A model generated the notes under the pieces. The model searched no databases. It was not told where the DNA came from and saw only the letters and a list, made by a program, of their open reading frames with translations. Positions 17,143 through 26,622 of a DNA stretch of 64,000 nucleotides are shown one piece after another. Position numbers and translations under genes: made by a program. Source of the DNA: a virus; the IMG/VR virus record IMGVR_UViG_3300032245_001746, positions 124,001 to 188,000 of that record; one strand, 5' to 3'. Position 1 is the first letter of the stretch. Every line of letters starts with the position of its first letter.

Positions 17143-20100
17143 ATGAATCAAGTATTTAGGGTGGTAACAAGATTACAAGATTTAGATGATTTTTATGGAT
17201 CATTAACTGATGATCAGTATTTATCATTTGATTCTTCGTTAGATAAATTTACATTAAAATCCTTCAATTTTATTCCAATAAGTGGTTATAACAATCCTAT
17301 TTCGCTAGGAAATTTGGGAGATTCTAATTCTGTTGATCCCTTACTCACAATATCCAGAACTATTTCATCTGGATCAACAAATGCTCATGCTTTTTCAGAT
17401 TCTTCAAATTTTATTCGTAATGGTTATGCCTATAATTCTTTTGATGCTAGAATTAATGCTGGATTTAGTGGTCATACATACGATCATTATGCAGCATTTC
17501 AATCTTTGCCAAATATAAATAATGGATCATGGTCTGATGTTTATGGATTTTATTCCTCAGCTACAGTAAATGGCAACATTACAAGATTCAATCATGCTTG
17601 GGTTGATGATTGTATTGGAACTGGAAGTATTACTACACAATATGGTTATTATTGTGCTTCATTAGCAAAAGCTACAAATAATTGGGCTTTTTATTCTGCT
17701 GGCAGTACGCCAAGTAGAATTGGGGAGCTATCTGTTGGTGATAAATTTTGGATTACTCCAACTAATACTTCTGTTGAAATTGGATATAATATACGTTATA
17801 AAAATGGAGATTGGTATCCTACAGAAACAAGTTCTTATTATTGTTTATTAGAACCTCATTATCCAAGCACAAATTCATTTGCTATATTTACTGGTACAAC
17901 ACCATCAGATGCAAACGCTCCAATTTCTGATTGGCATGTTAGTTTAAGATGTGCAAATGATTCTACAGCAATAGGACCATCTGGTCCATTTATATTTGGT
18001 ACTATATCTAATATGGTTCAAATTGGTGGAGTGTCATCATCATTCCCAGCAATTAAACGTAACGGCGCAGCAATTAATTTCAGAGTTGCTAACGACTCAG
18101 CAGATGCAGATATTACATCTAAAGGTCTTACAGCAAGTGGTCCTATATTATCTACTAACACATATACGTCTGCTACAAATTTTGAACAGCTTAGAATACG
18201 CTCTAATAGCACTCAATATGAAGTCAGTTCTATTGTTGGTTCTGCTGGTGGTAGCCCTAGACCTATTCAGATTGGACATACTAATGCTGCAGGAATTTTT
18301 AGTTCTGCTTTGAGTATTGCTATTGATGGTGGAGTTTTGGCTAGTGGCACTGTATCATCTGTCGGTTCCGTAGCGACAAGGTTCACCGCCGAACGAACAG
18401 CAACAGCAAACGCTCTAATCGAATTAAAGACATCTGCCGGTTCGATTTTTGTTGGTCAAGGTGCGTCCGGTATCTTCGGAGTCAGTAATGCACCAGATCT
18501 GACAGCCGCAGCGTTTAAAGTGACAACTTCAACAGGTGATGTGTCTGCCGGAGCTATCACAGCGAGCGGTAAAATAACTACCGGAACCTCAACCACATCC
18601 CAACAGGGACTGTTGACAAATCGAATTGACCCTATCGATCAGGGCGGAGTGCTGATAGGTTTTGGCAGCGGAAGTATCGGGACGATGATCGTTAATCAGT
18701 TCAATGTGGTATACCAGTCCACGACGCGGAAAGTTTTCTCCAGCACCACGAATTTGAATTCAACTGCTGACCTGTCCTACGGTCGGGACTCTGCGGGAGT
18801 GTTCGGGATTTATACGACTGCGGCGGGGTCAACAAAGGCGGCGTTGACTTGCGGGGCGATCACCGCATCATCTTTCAACTGGGTTCAAGCAGACTCTAGC
18901 GGGGGAAGAAACCGACTTATTGCGGGTGCGGCGAGTGGTATCGACATTCAAGCAAACGAAAACACGAATCCTTTATTTCGCATTACGTATGCTGGTACAG
19001 AATATCCTTTATCTATTACGCGAGCAGCAATTACTGCTAATGTGCCGATATTAGTTACAAATGTATATACATCTACGACGAATTTTGAACAACTTAGAAT
19101 TAGATCTAATAGCACGCAATACGAAATTAGCTCTATTATAGGGTCTGCTGGTGGTAGTAATCGCGATATAGTAATTGGTCATGTTGATGCTGCTGGTACA
19201 ATGACTGCCGCATTAACTGGTGTAACTATTTATGCTAGTGGACTTGTTGAATCCAGACGAGTGTATTTGTGGGAATCATTTCAAGGGCATTATTCGTTTG
19301 GGCGAAATGCGATTCTTGGTGCATCAAGTGCCGCAGGAGTTGTAGGTGGTGATTTTGGTATTACTGCAGCTACTAACGCTGCTGGCACAGTTGATACACG
19401 ACTTAGAAGACTTGGTAGCGGATCGCTTGGTCTTATTAGTGGGGATGCGAATTCTACGACATATGGAAGTTTTACTGCTGGAGCGATCACTGCTAATGGC
19501 TTAATAACAACCTCTGGGTCTGCTAACACTTACAGTGTAACATTACCAAACACTGTTGGTATTGCTGCTAGAAATTCAGGAAATACGGCGTGGAATCGCA
19601 TTCTCAACTACACTGCTGCGAATCAATGTGCCGTTGGCGATTTTGACGGCGGTGGCGGCGGCTTAGGGTTGTATGGATCTGGGGCTAATTTATGGACAAT
19701 CTCATCAGCCGGTCATCTAGCAGCAAGTGGCGCATTTAATATAACAACTACTGGCACTGTCACGGCACCAGTAGTTTCGTTCCCAAATACGACGACACCG
19801 GCATTCCCAGCTAGTGGCATTATAGCCTTCTGTCCGGGGTCTTCAGACCTATGGTTTCGATCTGCGTACGGAAGTAGTTACATCCAAATCGGCGGGGGCA
19901 GCACCACCACATTTGCATCTGCCGGAAATATGACGGTCTCTGGTGCTGGTGGGGTACGCCTGCAAAGCAATCCATTGTCGTCTGGACCGACAGTTTTTGC
20001 AAAAGTGCCATCAACAACAGCAATCAACTTCCGCAATAATGCAGATTCAGCGGACATCGATTTAACTGCGGGTGCGATCACAGTGAGTGGTCCTATACTT

Positions 20101-22128
20101 TCTACAAATCTTTATGTATCATCAACTAATTTTGAACGATTAAGTATAAAGTCAAATAGTACACAGTATGAAATAAGCTCTATAGTAGGTTCTGTTGGCG
20201 GAAGTAATAGAGCTATTCATATTGGACACACTAATGCTGCTGGAGCGTTTACTTCGACATTAACAGTTGCAACTAATGGAAATATTAGTGTCAATGTCGA
20301 TTCTGCTTCGTTCACATTTGGAAAAGTTGGTACTAATAGTTTAGTAGGACAAAATGGCGATCTTTCTGTATTGTCTGGAGGAAATAGAATTCTTTTATTA
20401 GGAGATAATGGAAGTGGGTTAGCATTAGCTAGTTCAGTTGGAATTAATTGGTCTTCCTCAACTTCAGATGCTTATTCTCCTATTGATTATAGATTGCGTA
20501 GAAATGCTGCTGGCCAACTTGATGCTAGGGGTGATGGTGGATTACGAATTCGTAATTTGGCAAACTCAGCAGATGCTCCATTAACCGTTGGCGCAATCAC
20601 GGCGAGTGGCGACATTACTTCAACAGGATTCAAAAGTGGAAATGGCGGGTTATTTTTTCCTGCTGGATATACTGTATTAAGAGATTATTCTGGAAATAAT
20701 GTTTTTGGGGTTAACGCTACAGCGAATATACCTGTATGTTCAACAAATGGATATGGGATAGGAGTCAATTATTATACTCCAGATGTTATCTTAACAAGAG
20801 ATAATGCAAATATTCTTGCTTTACGTAATACGACTAATGCACAAACATTAAGACTATATAATACATATACTTCATCTACTAACAATGAATTTTTACAAAT
20901 CAGAGCAGTAGCTGGAGCTAATTTTGAAATAGGACCACAAAATAGATCTATTGGCGGATCGCTTAGAGGATTAACTATTGGAGGATATGTTGCAGGTAGT
21001 AACACAATTACTCCTTGGATGAAATTTGAAGATGGATATAATTACTCTCATCAGCATTTAAATATGCAAGATAAAAGTATCTTCAATGTTTATCGCCTTG
21101 AAAATTCATCTCAAATGCTTATTAATAGCCCAGAAGTATTTTTCGAAACATCAAATATTAGATTCAAAAATAATTGTTTAAGAACAGATGCAACTTCATC
21201 AGATCCATTCATCTTATATATGGTTGGAAAAACTTATGATGAAAGTGATGATGAATTTATTTCAATTAAAACTGCGTCAACTAGTGATTTTGAGTTTGGA
21301 GTTGGTCACAATAGTGTTGGGTCTTCTGTACAAAGAGGGCTTATAATTGGTAGTTATGATTCCACAATTAATGATACAATTAATCCTTGGCTTAAATTTT
21401 CTACTACTGGTTCTGCTGAATTTTTTGATGCATCAGAATCAATAGTTAAAATAAGTTCTGGCGGTTTGTGTATACAATCAAATCAACTTTTAAAAATGTA
21501 TGATAATGTTGAAAATTCTTATATGTACATAACAGCATTAGACAATACGTTTTATATAAGAAATTTTGATAATGATAAAAATATAGATTTAGAAGCTAAA
21601 GAATTACGTGCTGGGTCAATTTGTACTTATAACACACTCACGCCAATGCCTATAGGGAATTTAACCGAAATCACCAGATTTTATGTTGATGGTGGAATAT
21701 CTGAATTTAATGGTGGAACTGCATTAAACGAAATTAAACATGCTAGAATTTGTCCTCCGACATATTCTAACAGCGTTTCATCTACAATAACTTCTGCTTC
21801 TTCTTTATGTATAGATGGACCGCCAATAGCGGGCACTAATGTGTCAATAACTAATAGTTATGCATTAAAAATTGAATCTGGAAATATATGCTTTTTTAAT
21901 GGTGTTAATATAGTTACAGATATAACTGTTGGTACAAAAATTGGAACAAGTTCTACTCAAAAATTAGGATTTTGGAATGCAACTCCAGTTACACAACCAA
22001 CTACATCGGTTGCTGCTGCAACTCGTGTTGGTAATGCTGGAACTACAATTACAACAGCCGATACTTTTGACGGATACACTATAGCCCAAGTAATTAAAGC
22101 TCTTAGATCTGTTGGGGTTTTAGCTTAA
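17143..22128 (+). CDS. Giant modular tail fibre / adhesin protein (1661 aa)
   Basis: Largest gene of the window. Ser/Thr/Gly/Asn-rich, beta-helical in style, with many short repeats of 'GAITASG' (for example near residues 470, 570, 780, 975, 1148) acting as linkers. A larger module starting 'ILSTNTYTSATNFEQLRIRS' and continuing 'NSTQYE.SSI.GSAGG' recurs five times. The C-terminal block TVGTKIGTSSTQKLGFWNAT and the end IAQVIKALRSVGVLA are typical distal ends of phage fibres. No intramolecular chaperone or protease motif seen. Function: adsorption to the host surface. Codon 405-608 and 806-985 are clearly richer in G and C than the rest, pointing to mosaic acquisition. Confidence 0.88.
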   Translation: MNQVFRVVTRLQDLDDFYGSLTDDQYLSFDSSLDKFTLKSFNFIPISGYNNPISLGNLGDSNSVDPLLTISRTISSGSTNAHAFSDSSNFIRNGYAYNSFDARINAGFSGHTYDHYAAFQSLPNINNGSWSDVYGFYSSATVNGNITRFNHAWVDDCIGTGSITTQYGYYCASLAKATNNWAFYSAGSTPSRIGELSVGDKFWITPTNTSVEIGYNIRYKNGDWYPTETSSYYCLLEPHYPSTNSFAIFTGTTPSDANAPISDWHVSLRCANDSTAIGPSGPFIFGTISNMVQIGGVSSSFPAIKRNGAAINFRVANDSADADITSKGLTASGPILSTNTYTSATNFEQLRIRSNSTQYEVSSIVGSAGGSPRPIQIGHTNAAGIFSSALSIAIDGGVLASGTVSSVGSVATRFTAERTATANALIELKTSAGSIFVGQGASGIFGVSNAPDLTAAAFKVTTSTGDVSAGAITASGKITTGTSTTSQQGLLTNRIDPIDQGGVLIGFGSGSIGTMIVNQFNVVYQSTTRKVFSSTTNLNSTADLSYGRDSAGVFGIYTTAAGSTKAALTCGAITASSFNWVQADSSGGRNRLIAGAASGIDIQANENTNPLFRITYAGTEYPLSITRAAITANVPILVTNVYTSTTNFEQLRIRSNSTQYEISSIIGSAGGSNRDIVIGHVDAAGTMTAALTGVTIYASGLVESRRVYLWESFQGHYSFGRNAILGASSAAGVVGGDFGITAATNAAGTVDTRLRRLGSGSLGLISGDANSTTYGSFTAGAITANGLITTSGSANTYSVTLPNTVGIAARNSGNTAWNRILNYTAANQCAVGDFDGGGGGLGLYGSGANLWTISSAGHLAASGAFNITTTGTVTAPVVSFPNTTTPAFPASGIIAFCPGSSDLWFRSAYGSSYIQIGGGSTTTFASAGNMTVSGAGGVRLQSNPLSSGPTVFAKVPSTTAINFRNNADSADIDLTAGAITVSGPILSTNLYVSSTNFERLSIKSNSTQYEISSIVGSVGGSNRAIHIGHTNAAGAFTSTLTVATNGNISVNVDSASFTFGKVGTNSLVGQNGDLSVLSGGNRILLLGDNGSGLALASSVGINWSSSTSDAYSPIDYRLRRNAAGQLDARGDGGLRIRNLANSADAPLTVGAITASGDITSTGFKSGNGGLFFPAGYTVLRDYSGNNVFGVNATANIPVCSTNGYGIGVNYYTPDVILTRDNANILALRNTTNAQTLRLYNTYTSSTNNEFLQIRAVAGANFEIGPQNRSIGGSLRGLTIGGYVAGSNTITPWMKFEDGYNYSHQHLNMQDKSIFNVYRLENSSQMLINSPEVFFETSNIRFKNNCLRTDATSSDPFILYMVGKTYDESDDEFISIKTASTSDFEFGVGHNSVGSSVQRGLIIGSYDSTINDTINPWLKFSTTGSAEFFDASESIVKISSGGLCIQSNQLLKMYDNVENSYMYITALDNTFYIRNFDNDKNIDLEAKELRAGSICTYNTLTPMPIGNLTEITRFYVDGGISEFNGGTALNEIKHARICPPTYSNSVSSTITSASSLCIDGPPIAGTNVSITNSYALKIESGNICFFNGVNIVTDITVGTKIGTSSTQKLGFWNATPVTQPTTSVAAATRVGNAGTTITTADTFDGYTIAQVIKALRSVGVLA
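18355..18965 (+). other. GC-rich patch inside the fibre gene (first)
   Basis: Base composition changes abruptly near 18355 (GTCGGTTCCGTAGCGACAAGG) and returns to AT-rich near 18965. Codons such as GCG, GGG, CGG, ACG and TCC are frequent here and rare elsewhere. The frame is unbroken. Confidence 0.75.
19560..20095 (+). other. GC-rich patch inside the fibre gene (second)
   Basis: Same kind of shift as the first patch, with runs such as GGCGGTGGCGGCGGCTTAGG. It ends right where the third copy of the large module begins (20095), so the composition border coincides with a module border. Confidence 0.7.
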
Positions 22129-22131
22129 AAC

Positions 22132-22169
22132 TATTTTTCAAAATTAAAATTATTTTTCAAAATTAAAAT
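22132..22169 (+). repeat. Tandem duplication of a 19-bp unit
   Basis: TATTTTTCAAAATTAAAAT occurs at 22132-22150 and again immediately at 22151-22169, between the fibre stop and the next gene. Probably replication slippage; no role apparent. Confidence 0.8.
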
Positions 22170-22216
22170 TTAAGCCAAACTATATTAATTACACTCTTTT
22201 ATATAAGGTAAATAAA

Positions 22217-22570
22217 ATGGCATTAAGTTTAAAAGAAAATGAAAAATTAACAATTCCTGCAACTCAAGAGAAAATATTAGATAAATTATGGATTAGACAA
22301 ATAATTATTCAAACACCATCTCCTCTCGTAGAAGGAAGTGTTAAGATGGAATATGGACCTTGGTCTGGAAATATGGCAGAAGATGCTGTCTGGAGAGATG
22401 TAGACGGTAATGATATTACTAAGTTTATCAGCATTAATAATTTATATTCAACTATGATAGAATGTCCAGAATTAAAATTTGCTTTTGATGCAATTTTATC
22501 TGCAATTTTGCCTTTACAGGCATTTTTAGACGCAAAAGAATCAGAAGTTGAAGAATCAGAAGTTGTTTAA
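22217..22570 (+). CDS. Small fibre-linked structural protein
   Basis: 117 aa (MALSLKENEKLTIPATQEKI...) with KMEYGPWSGNM in the middle and an acidic tail (ESEVEESEVV). SD AAGGTAAA upstream. It follows the fibre gene on the same strand by 88 bp and is followed by a 62-aa gene and a terminator. Likely an accessory of the fibre, but the family is not recognised. Confidence 0.7.
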   Translation: MALSLKENEKLTIPATQEKILDKLWIRQIIIQTPSPLVEGSVKMEYGPWSGNMAEDAVWRDVDGNDITKFISINNLYSTMIECPELKFAFDAILSAILPLQAFLDAKESEVEESEVV

Positions 22571-22610
22571 TTTGTAAAATTTTAAATATGTTAAAAAAGA
22601 AAGGTAAATT

Positions 22611-22799
22611 ATGGAATTATTAATTAATAAAGAAGAACAACAACAATTGTTGTCATGTCTTGATGTTGCAATTAAGTCTGCTCAAAATAGTCTTCAAACA
22701 GCAAGTGTTTTGTTGCCTTTGGCAAGTAAAATTAGTCTTTTGAAAGATGATGAAGAAGAAGAAAAAAAATCTGATGGTAAAAATCCTAGAAAAAAATAA
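22611..22799 (+). CDS. Small helical protein
   Basis: 62 aa: a Gln/Leu-rich helix (EEQQQLLSCLDVAIKSAQNS) followed by an acidic then basic tail (DDEEEEKKSDGKNPRKK). SD AAAGG. Last gene before the terminator at 22819. Function unknown. Confidence 0.65.
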   Translation: MELLINKEEQQQLLSCLDVAIKSAQNSLQTASVLLPLASKISLLKDDEEEEKKSDGKNPRKK

Positions 22800-22818
22800 T
22801 CAAATTAATTAAAATATA

Positions 22819-22858
22819 AAAAACCCTAATAAAAACCCTAATTTTTATTAGGGTTTTT
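22819..22858 (+). terminator. Rho-independent terminator
   Basis: Perfect 17-bp arms AAAAACCCTAATAAAAA (22819-22835) and its complement (22842-22858) with a 6-nt loop and T-run. Ends the fibre transcription unit. Confidence 0.88.
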
Positions 22859-22876
22859 ATTTTTTAAAATGTTCTT

Positions 22877-22888
22877 AATATATAATTT
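22877..22888 (+). promoter_or_regulatory. Candidate phage promoter element AATATATAATTT
   Basis: Identical 12-mer to that at 9467. It lies between the terminator at 22819 and the SD/ATG of the next gene (AAAGGAG, 22904), where a new promoter is expected. Confidence 0.45.
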
Positions 22889-22903
22889 AAAAGGAGACGA
22901 TAT

Positions 22904-23350
22904 ATGAAAGTAGAAGCATTAGAAGTAAATGAATTTGTTAATTCTTTAAGCTTGGAAGTTCCAGCACCTGTTGGAACCGTTGTAGTTAATAATTTAAGTA
23001 TTAATTCTGTTATGGATAGCTTAAAATTAAAATGGGATGAATTTAAGAAAACAGCAAAAGAAAATGGTACATTTTCATCACAATCTGCAGTTAAATTTCT
23101 ATTTTTATCTCTTGATGCTTTAATTTTAGTTGTTGAAAAATTAATTCCTGGTGAAAAGGGTTCAGATAAAAAAGCTACTGTTTTATTGGCTATAAGTGGT
23201 TTGTATGATTATGTGATTAAACAATTTATGCCAGTATGGTTGAAACCTTTTTCTGGATATATTAAAAACTTTTTCGTTACAGTAGTATGTTCTATAGCTA
23301 TAGATTGGATTGTATCAAAATATAATAAAGGTACATGGTCATTGTCTTAA
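22904..23350 (+). CDS. Probable membrane-associated protein
   Basis: 148 aa with two hydrophobic stretches, FLFLSLDALILVVEKLI (about residues 65-81) and FFVTVVCSIAIDWIV near the C-terminus. Strong SD (AAAGGAG). It directly precedes a subtilisin gene 32 bp downstream, so they probably form one unit. Holin-like roles are conceivable from the size and hydrophobicity, but no family was recognised. Confidence 0.7.
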   Translation: MKVEALEVNEFVNSLSLEVPAPVGTVVVNNLSINSVMDSLKLKWDEFKKTAKENGTFSSQSAVKFLFLSLDALILVVEKLIPGEKGSDKKATVLLAISGLYDYVIKQFMPVWLKPFSGYIKNFFVTVVCSIAIDWIVSKYNKGTWSLS

Positions 23351-23382
23351 TTGAAATTTAATTCATGTTGAAAGGAGTCAAT

Positions 23383-24324
23383 ATGTCAAAAAAAATAAAA
23401 TTTAAATTACCAAAAGTAATAAGAGAAGATATTTTACAATTGTCTTCAACTCAACAAATTGGTTGGAGTATTTCAGCATTTGGGGTCCCAGATGTTTGGA
23501 AACACACACAAGGAGAAGGTGTTAAAATTGCAATTTTAGATTCTGGATGTGATTTAGACCATCCAGATTTGAAAGATAATTTGCTTACTGGTATAAATTT
23601 TATAAATTTAAACAAATCTCCTGAAGATGATAATGGTCATGGTTCTCATACAACTGGCATTATTGTTGCATCTAATAATGAAATTGGCATGATTGGTGTT
23701 GCACCTAGAGCTAAAGTTATTCCAGTAAAAGTTTTAGATTCTAAAGGTTCTGGAGATTTAGAACATGTAGTTAAAGGAATTCGTTGGGCTGTAGACAACG
23801 GAGTAGATATCATTTCAATGTCTTTAGGCTGTCCATTTCCTATACAAAATGTAAGAAAAGCCATTCAATATGCAGATAAAAATGGAATTCCTGTTTTTTG
23901 TGCTGCAGGAAATGCTGGTAAAACAAAAGAACTTTTTTATCCATCAAATTATCCAGAAACTATAGCTGTTGGTTCTATTGATGAAACTTTAAGTAGATCA
24001 TCATTTTCCAACACTGGTGAGAATTTAGATTTCATGGCACCAGGTGGAAAAATATTTTCAACAATACCTGATAATTGGTATGGATATATGTCTGGAACAA
24101 GCATGGCATGTCCTTTTGTCGTCGGTCTGTCTGCACTTTGTTTATCATATCAAAGAATTAAATATCCTGATAAAAAATTATCAGGATCAAAAGATTTTAT
24201 TAACTTATTGAAAAAACATGTTGTTAACACAATAGATGTTGATGCAAACAACAAACAATTTTATCAAGGTTATGGAATAATTGATGTGAAAGCTTTAAAA
24301 GAAGAATTTTTAAAAAATAATTGA
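23383..24324 (+). CDS. Subtilisin-like serine protease (S8 family)
   Basis: The complete catalytic triad is visible: Asp53 in AILDSGCDLDHPDL, His86 in NGHGSHTTG and Ser240 in GTSMACPF, plus the oxyanion-hole Asn in CAAGNAG. 313 aa from ATG 23383, chosen because AAAGGAG lies 6 bp upstream (an upstream in-frame ATG has no SD). There is no signal peptide and only a short (~30 aa) N-terminal segment, so it looks intracellular or virion-bound and lacks a classical prodomain. Possible roles are processing of virion proteins, host takeover or lysis. It overlaps the convergent gene by 15 bp. Confidence 0.93.
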   Translation: MSKKIKFKLPKVIREDILQLSSTQQIGWSISAFGVPDVWKHTQGEGVKIAILDSGCDLDHPDLKDNLLTGINFINLNKSPEDDNGHGSHTTGIIVASNNEIGMIGVAPRAKVIPVKVLDSKGSGDLEHVVKGIRWAVDNGVDIISMSLGCPFPIQNVRKAIQYADKNGIPVFCAAGNAGKTKELFYPSNYPETIAVGSIDETLSRSSFSNTGENLDFMAPGGKIFSTIPDNWYGYMSGTSMACPFVVGLSALCLSYQRIKYPDKKLSGSKDFINLLKKHVVNTIDVDANNKQFYQGYGIIDVKALKEEFLKNN

Positions 24325-24918
24325 TTCATATTCTTTTAAAATTTTAGAAATAACATTGTTTATTTGTTTGATTTCATCAGGGTCAGATGAGTCTTTTAAG
24401 TCTAATTTAAGTTTTCTTAAAGCAATAATATCTTTTTTTAAGTTAAACATTAAAGATTGTTTTTTTTGTATTTCTTTTTCGTTATTTTCTATATAATCAT
24501 TTTTTATATCTGATTTTAATTTATTTAAAAATAACTTCAAATCTCTTAAAGTTATTTTTTTTGTTTTTTTAAATTTAATTTTTGAAAAAATTTTATTAAA
24601 GAATTTTTTCAATTTAAATATCCAATTTTCTTCCTCTTTCAGATCTTCATCTTCTAGAGATAGAACATTTACATTGTCAACGTTGATAGGCTTTATCAAA
24701 ATAGGAATTTGATTGATTAAATTTTGTTTTTTTGCAATTTCTTCATCATTTTTCTTTAACATTTCATGCACTTCATCCTTTGTTTCAGGAGTAACTGCAT
24801 ATTCCAATGCACATAATTTACAACAATAAAATTGTTCTTCTTGTTTATTTATTATTTCTGTAATAGAACAATTTTTTAATTCATTACATGGTTTTTTTGT
24901 AAATGGACAATTTGACAT
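24310..24918 (-). CDS. Cys-rich N-terminus plus coiled-coil protein
   Basis: 202 aa. The N-terminus CPFTKKPCNELKNC then CCKLC could bind zinc. The remainder is Lys/Leu/Ile-rich helix, with a basic stretch (KIFSKIKFKKTKKI) in the middle and a coiled-coil C-terminus. I recognise no domain. Downstream of a structural gene on the same strand by 13 bp, so possibly co-expressed. Confidence 0.7.
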   Translation of the reverse strand: MSNCPFTKKPCNELKNCSITEIINKQEEQFYCCKLCALEYAVTPETKDEVHEMLKKNDEEIAKKQNLINQIPILIKPINVDNVNVLSLEDEDLKEEENWIFKLKKFFNKIFSKIKFKKTKKITLRDLKLFLNKLKSDIKNDYIENNEKEIQKKQSLMFNLKKDIIALRKLKLDLKDSSDPDEIKQINNVISKILKEYESIIF

Positions 24919-24931
24919 TTTTTTCCTAATT

Positions 24932-25774
24932 TTAAGTGGTTGAAGGATTTGGACTGCCTAAAATTTTTAATTTAAAACCCTCACCAGCAACTGATTCAGA
25001 GCTTGGCGGGACGGTTCTTTTTATCCATAGAGGAAATCCTTCTTCTGGATATAAATTTCCAATTGAAATAGTTGTTAAATTACTAGTTTCAAAGAAATTA
25101 ACATTATATGGTATGGTTGTGTCTACATCTAGTAAAGTTGGAATTGAATTAATTGGAGAACCAATTGAAGATTTTGTTACAGATGCCGTAATTGCTCCAA
25201 TCAAATTTGTTTTATCAATATTAAATAAATCATGACTTCTTTTATCATCTAATCCATCAAAATTAATTTTAAATTGAATATTATTAATTCCTAAATTAAA
25301 ATTAACAGTTACATTTTCAAGACTTTCGATAGATCTTAAAGCAGTTTGTAAATTTTCTGTCCAAATAACAGGATTTAAATCAAAATTTACATTTCTGTAT
25401 TCAATTTCTGTTTTTCCTAAAGGTTTGTAAGATATGGTAAAATAACCATTCGATATAACTCCTGTAATTATTACATCTTGTATTTCTTTTTCTGATCTTA
25501 TTCCTAATTCAATTGTAGAAATTGTATTTGCAATATTTAATGTATATAATTGCAAATTATAAATTGTATCAACAGAGTTATTGTTAAATATATAAATACA
25601 TCTGTAGCTCGTAGAACCTACAGACGCTTCTTCTCTTGCAACATTATCAAATAAGTTATTTAATTGACCTGTCACAGGATATGATGAAGGATCACCACCA
25701 ATGGATAAATTTGGATTAGAATTACTAGAACCTCCAGTTAAAGTAACGACTAAATCTGTTGATTTTGCAGCCAT
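24932..25774 (-). CDS. Virion structural protein (tail/baseplate-associated)
   Basis: 280 aa, beta-rich: LVVTLTGGSSNSNPNLSIGG, then LFDNVAREEASVGSTSYRCI and a C-terminal FPLWIKRTVPPSSESVAGEG. This '...TGGSSN.....LFDNV...E...G...YRCIYI.N' pattern belongs to a family of structural proteins widespread in contractile-tailed marine phages. Its exact position in the virion is not known. No catalytic motif. Confidence 0.75.
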   Translation of the reverse strand: MAAKSTDLVVTLTGGSSNSNPNLSIGGDPSSYPVTGQLNNLFDNVAREEASVGSTSYRCIYIFNNNSVDTIYNLQLYTLNIANTISTIELGIRSEKEIQDVIITGVISNGYFTISYKPLGKTEIEYRNVNFDLNPVIWTENLQTALRSIESLENVTVNFNLGINNIQFKINFDGLDDKRSHDLFNIDKTNLIGAITASVTKSSIGSPINSIPTLLDVDTTIPYNVNFFETSNLTTISIGNLYPEEGFPLWIKRTVPPSSESVAGEGFKLKILGSPNPSTT

Positions 25775-25860
25775 TTATTGTTTTTCCTTTTAAGTAATGA
25801 TTTATTTATTTTTTTTACACTATTTTTGCATAGTCTATTACAATATTAGAGGAATATTTG

Positions 25861-26622
25861 ATGTTATTTGAAGATAAAAAAATAATTTGGATAGAAGATA
25901 AACAAAAATTAAGACAAGCTTTTACAACTGGTGTCGAATATGCTTTTGTAAATTCTAAAAATTACCAAGCATGTCCTTTTGTATTTTGTAAAGATTTTCT
26001 GCAAGACGCACTCCATGCCAGAATTGTAAATGAAAAACGAGGAATACATGGTTTTTATTATGATCCATCTCAAAATAAAACTATAAATCTAAACAAAACA
26101 TTAATTTTAGTTACAAATTCTGAAGATGTATTGCTAGAGCAACGAATGGAAAGTTGTTTAGATTTTATACATCAATTAGAAGATAAATTTTCATTTAATA
26201 CTAAAACTAAAATATTAAAATGTCTGTCTCCTCCATTGAAATATATTAGATCTGGGGTTTTTTGTTTTGAAGCATCTAAAAGATGGATAATTGCTCCACC
26301 AATGATTTCTATGTATACGCTATTAATTAGAGTTGGTTTAGGTCATATAATTGGGCAAAAATTCAATAAAACTCTTGAAAAAATAGAATTGAAAGAGCAA
26401 AAGCCATATCAACATGTTGATGGACACAGAATACAACATGCCATAAAATCTATAAATTATATTATTTCTAAAGGAGATAAAAAAATATTTGGGAGTAAAA
26501 TTAAAGATAATTATCCAAAACATATTAAAACTTCTGTAATGCACAATGATCTTGGAATTATTGGATTTAGTAGAAAATTAACAAAAAATAAAATGCCTCA
26601 ATGGTTTAAGGAAAAAATATGA
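25861..26622 (+). CDS. Partner of phage amidoligase, function unknown
   Basis: 253 aa from ATG 25861. Contains CPFVFCKDFLQDALHAR in the first third and KPYQHVDGHRIQHAIKSIN and VMHNDLGIIGFSRKL in the last. No family recognised. It overlaps the amidoligase gene by 4 bp (ATGA), so the two are translationally coupled and probably act together. Confidence 0.75.
   Translation: MLFEDKKIIWIEDKQKLRQAFTTGVEYAFVNSKNYQACPFVFCKDFLQDALHARIVNEKRGIHGFYYDPSQNKTINLNKTLILVTNSEDVLLEQRMESCLDFIHQLEDKFSFNTKTKILKCLSPPLKYIRSGVFCFEASKRWIIAPPMISMYTLLIRVGLGHIIGQKFNKTLEKIELKEQKPYQHVDGHRIQHAIKSINYIISKGDKKIFGSKIKDNYPKHIKTSVMHNDLGIIGFSRKLTKNKMPQWFKEKI

Larger units (their letters stand above)
18145..21340 (+). repeat. Five diverged copies of a fibre module (~40-60 codons each)
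   Basis: Copies begin near 18145, 19051, 20095, 20857 and 21230. The first three share 'TNFEQLRI(R/K)SNSTQYE.SSI.GS.GG' then 'IGH.(N/D)AAG'. The last two keep only the pattern ('FLQIRAVAGANFEIGPQNRS', 'FISIKTASTSDFEFGVGHNS') and end in TPWMKF or NPWLKF. The nucleotide sequences are diverged, so these are old duplications within the protein, not a recent DNA repeat. Confidence 0.75.

Noticed and set aside
17333-20081. Several frames on both strands inside the fibre gene
   Set aside because: Shadows of the long fibre frame, especially in the GC-rich patches where stops are rarer; no SD or domain.
18145-21340. Possible CRISPR-like repeat array
   Set aside because: Copies are in-frame protein modules, irregularly spaced and diverged in DNA; no short identical repeats with unique spacers.
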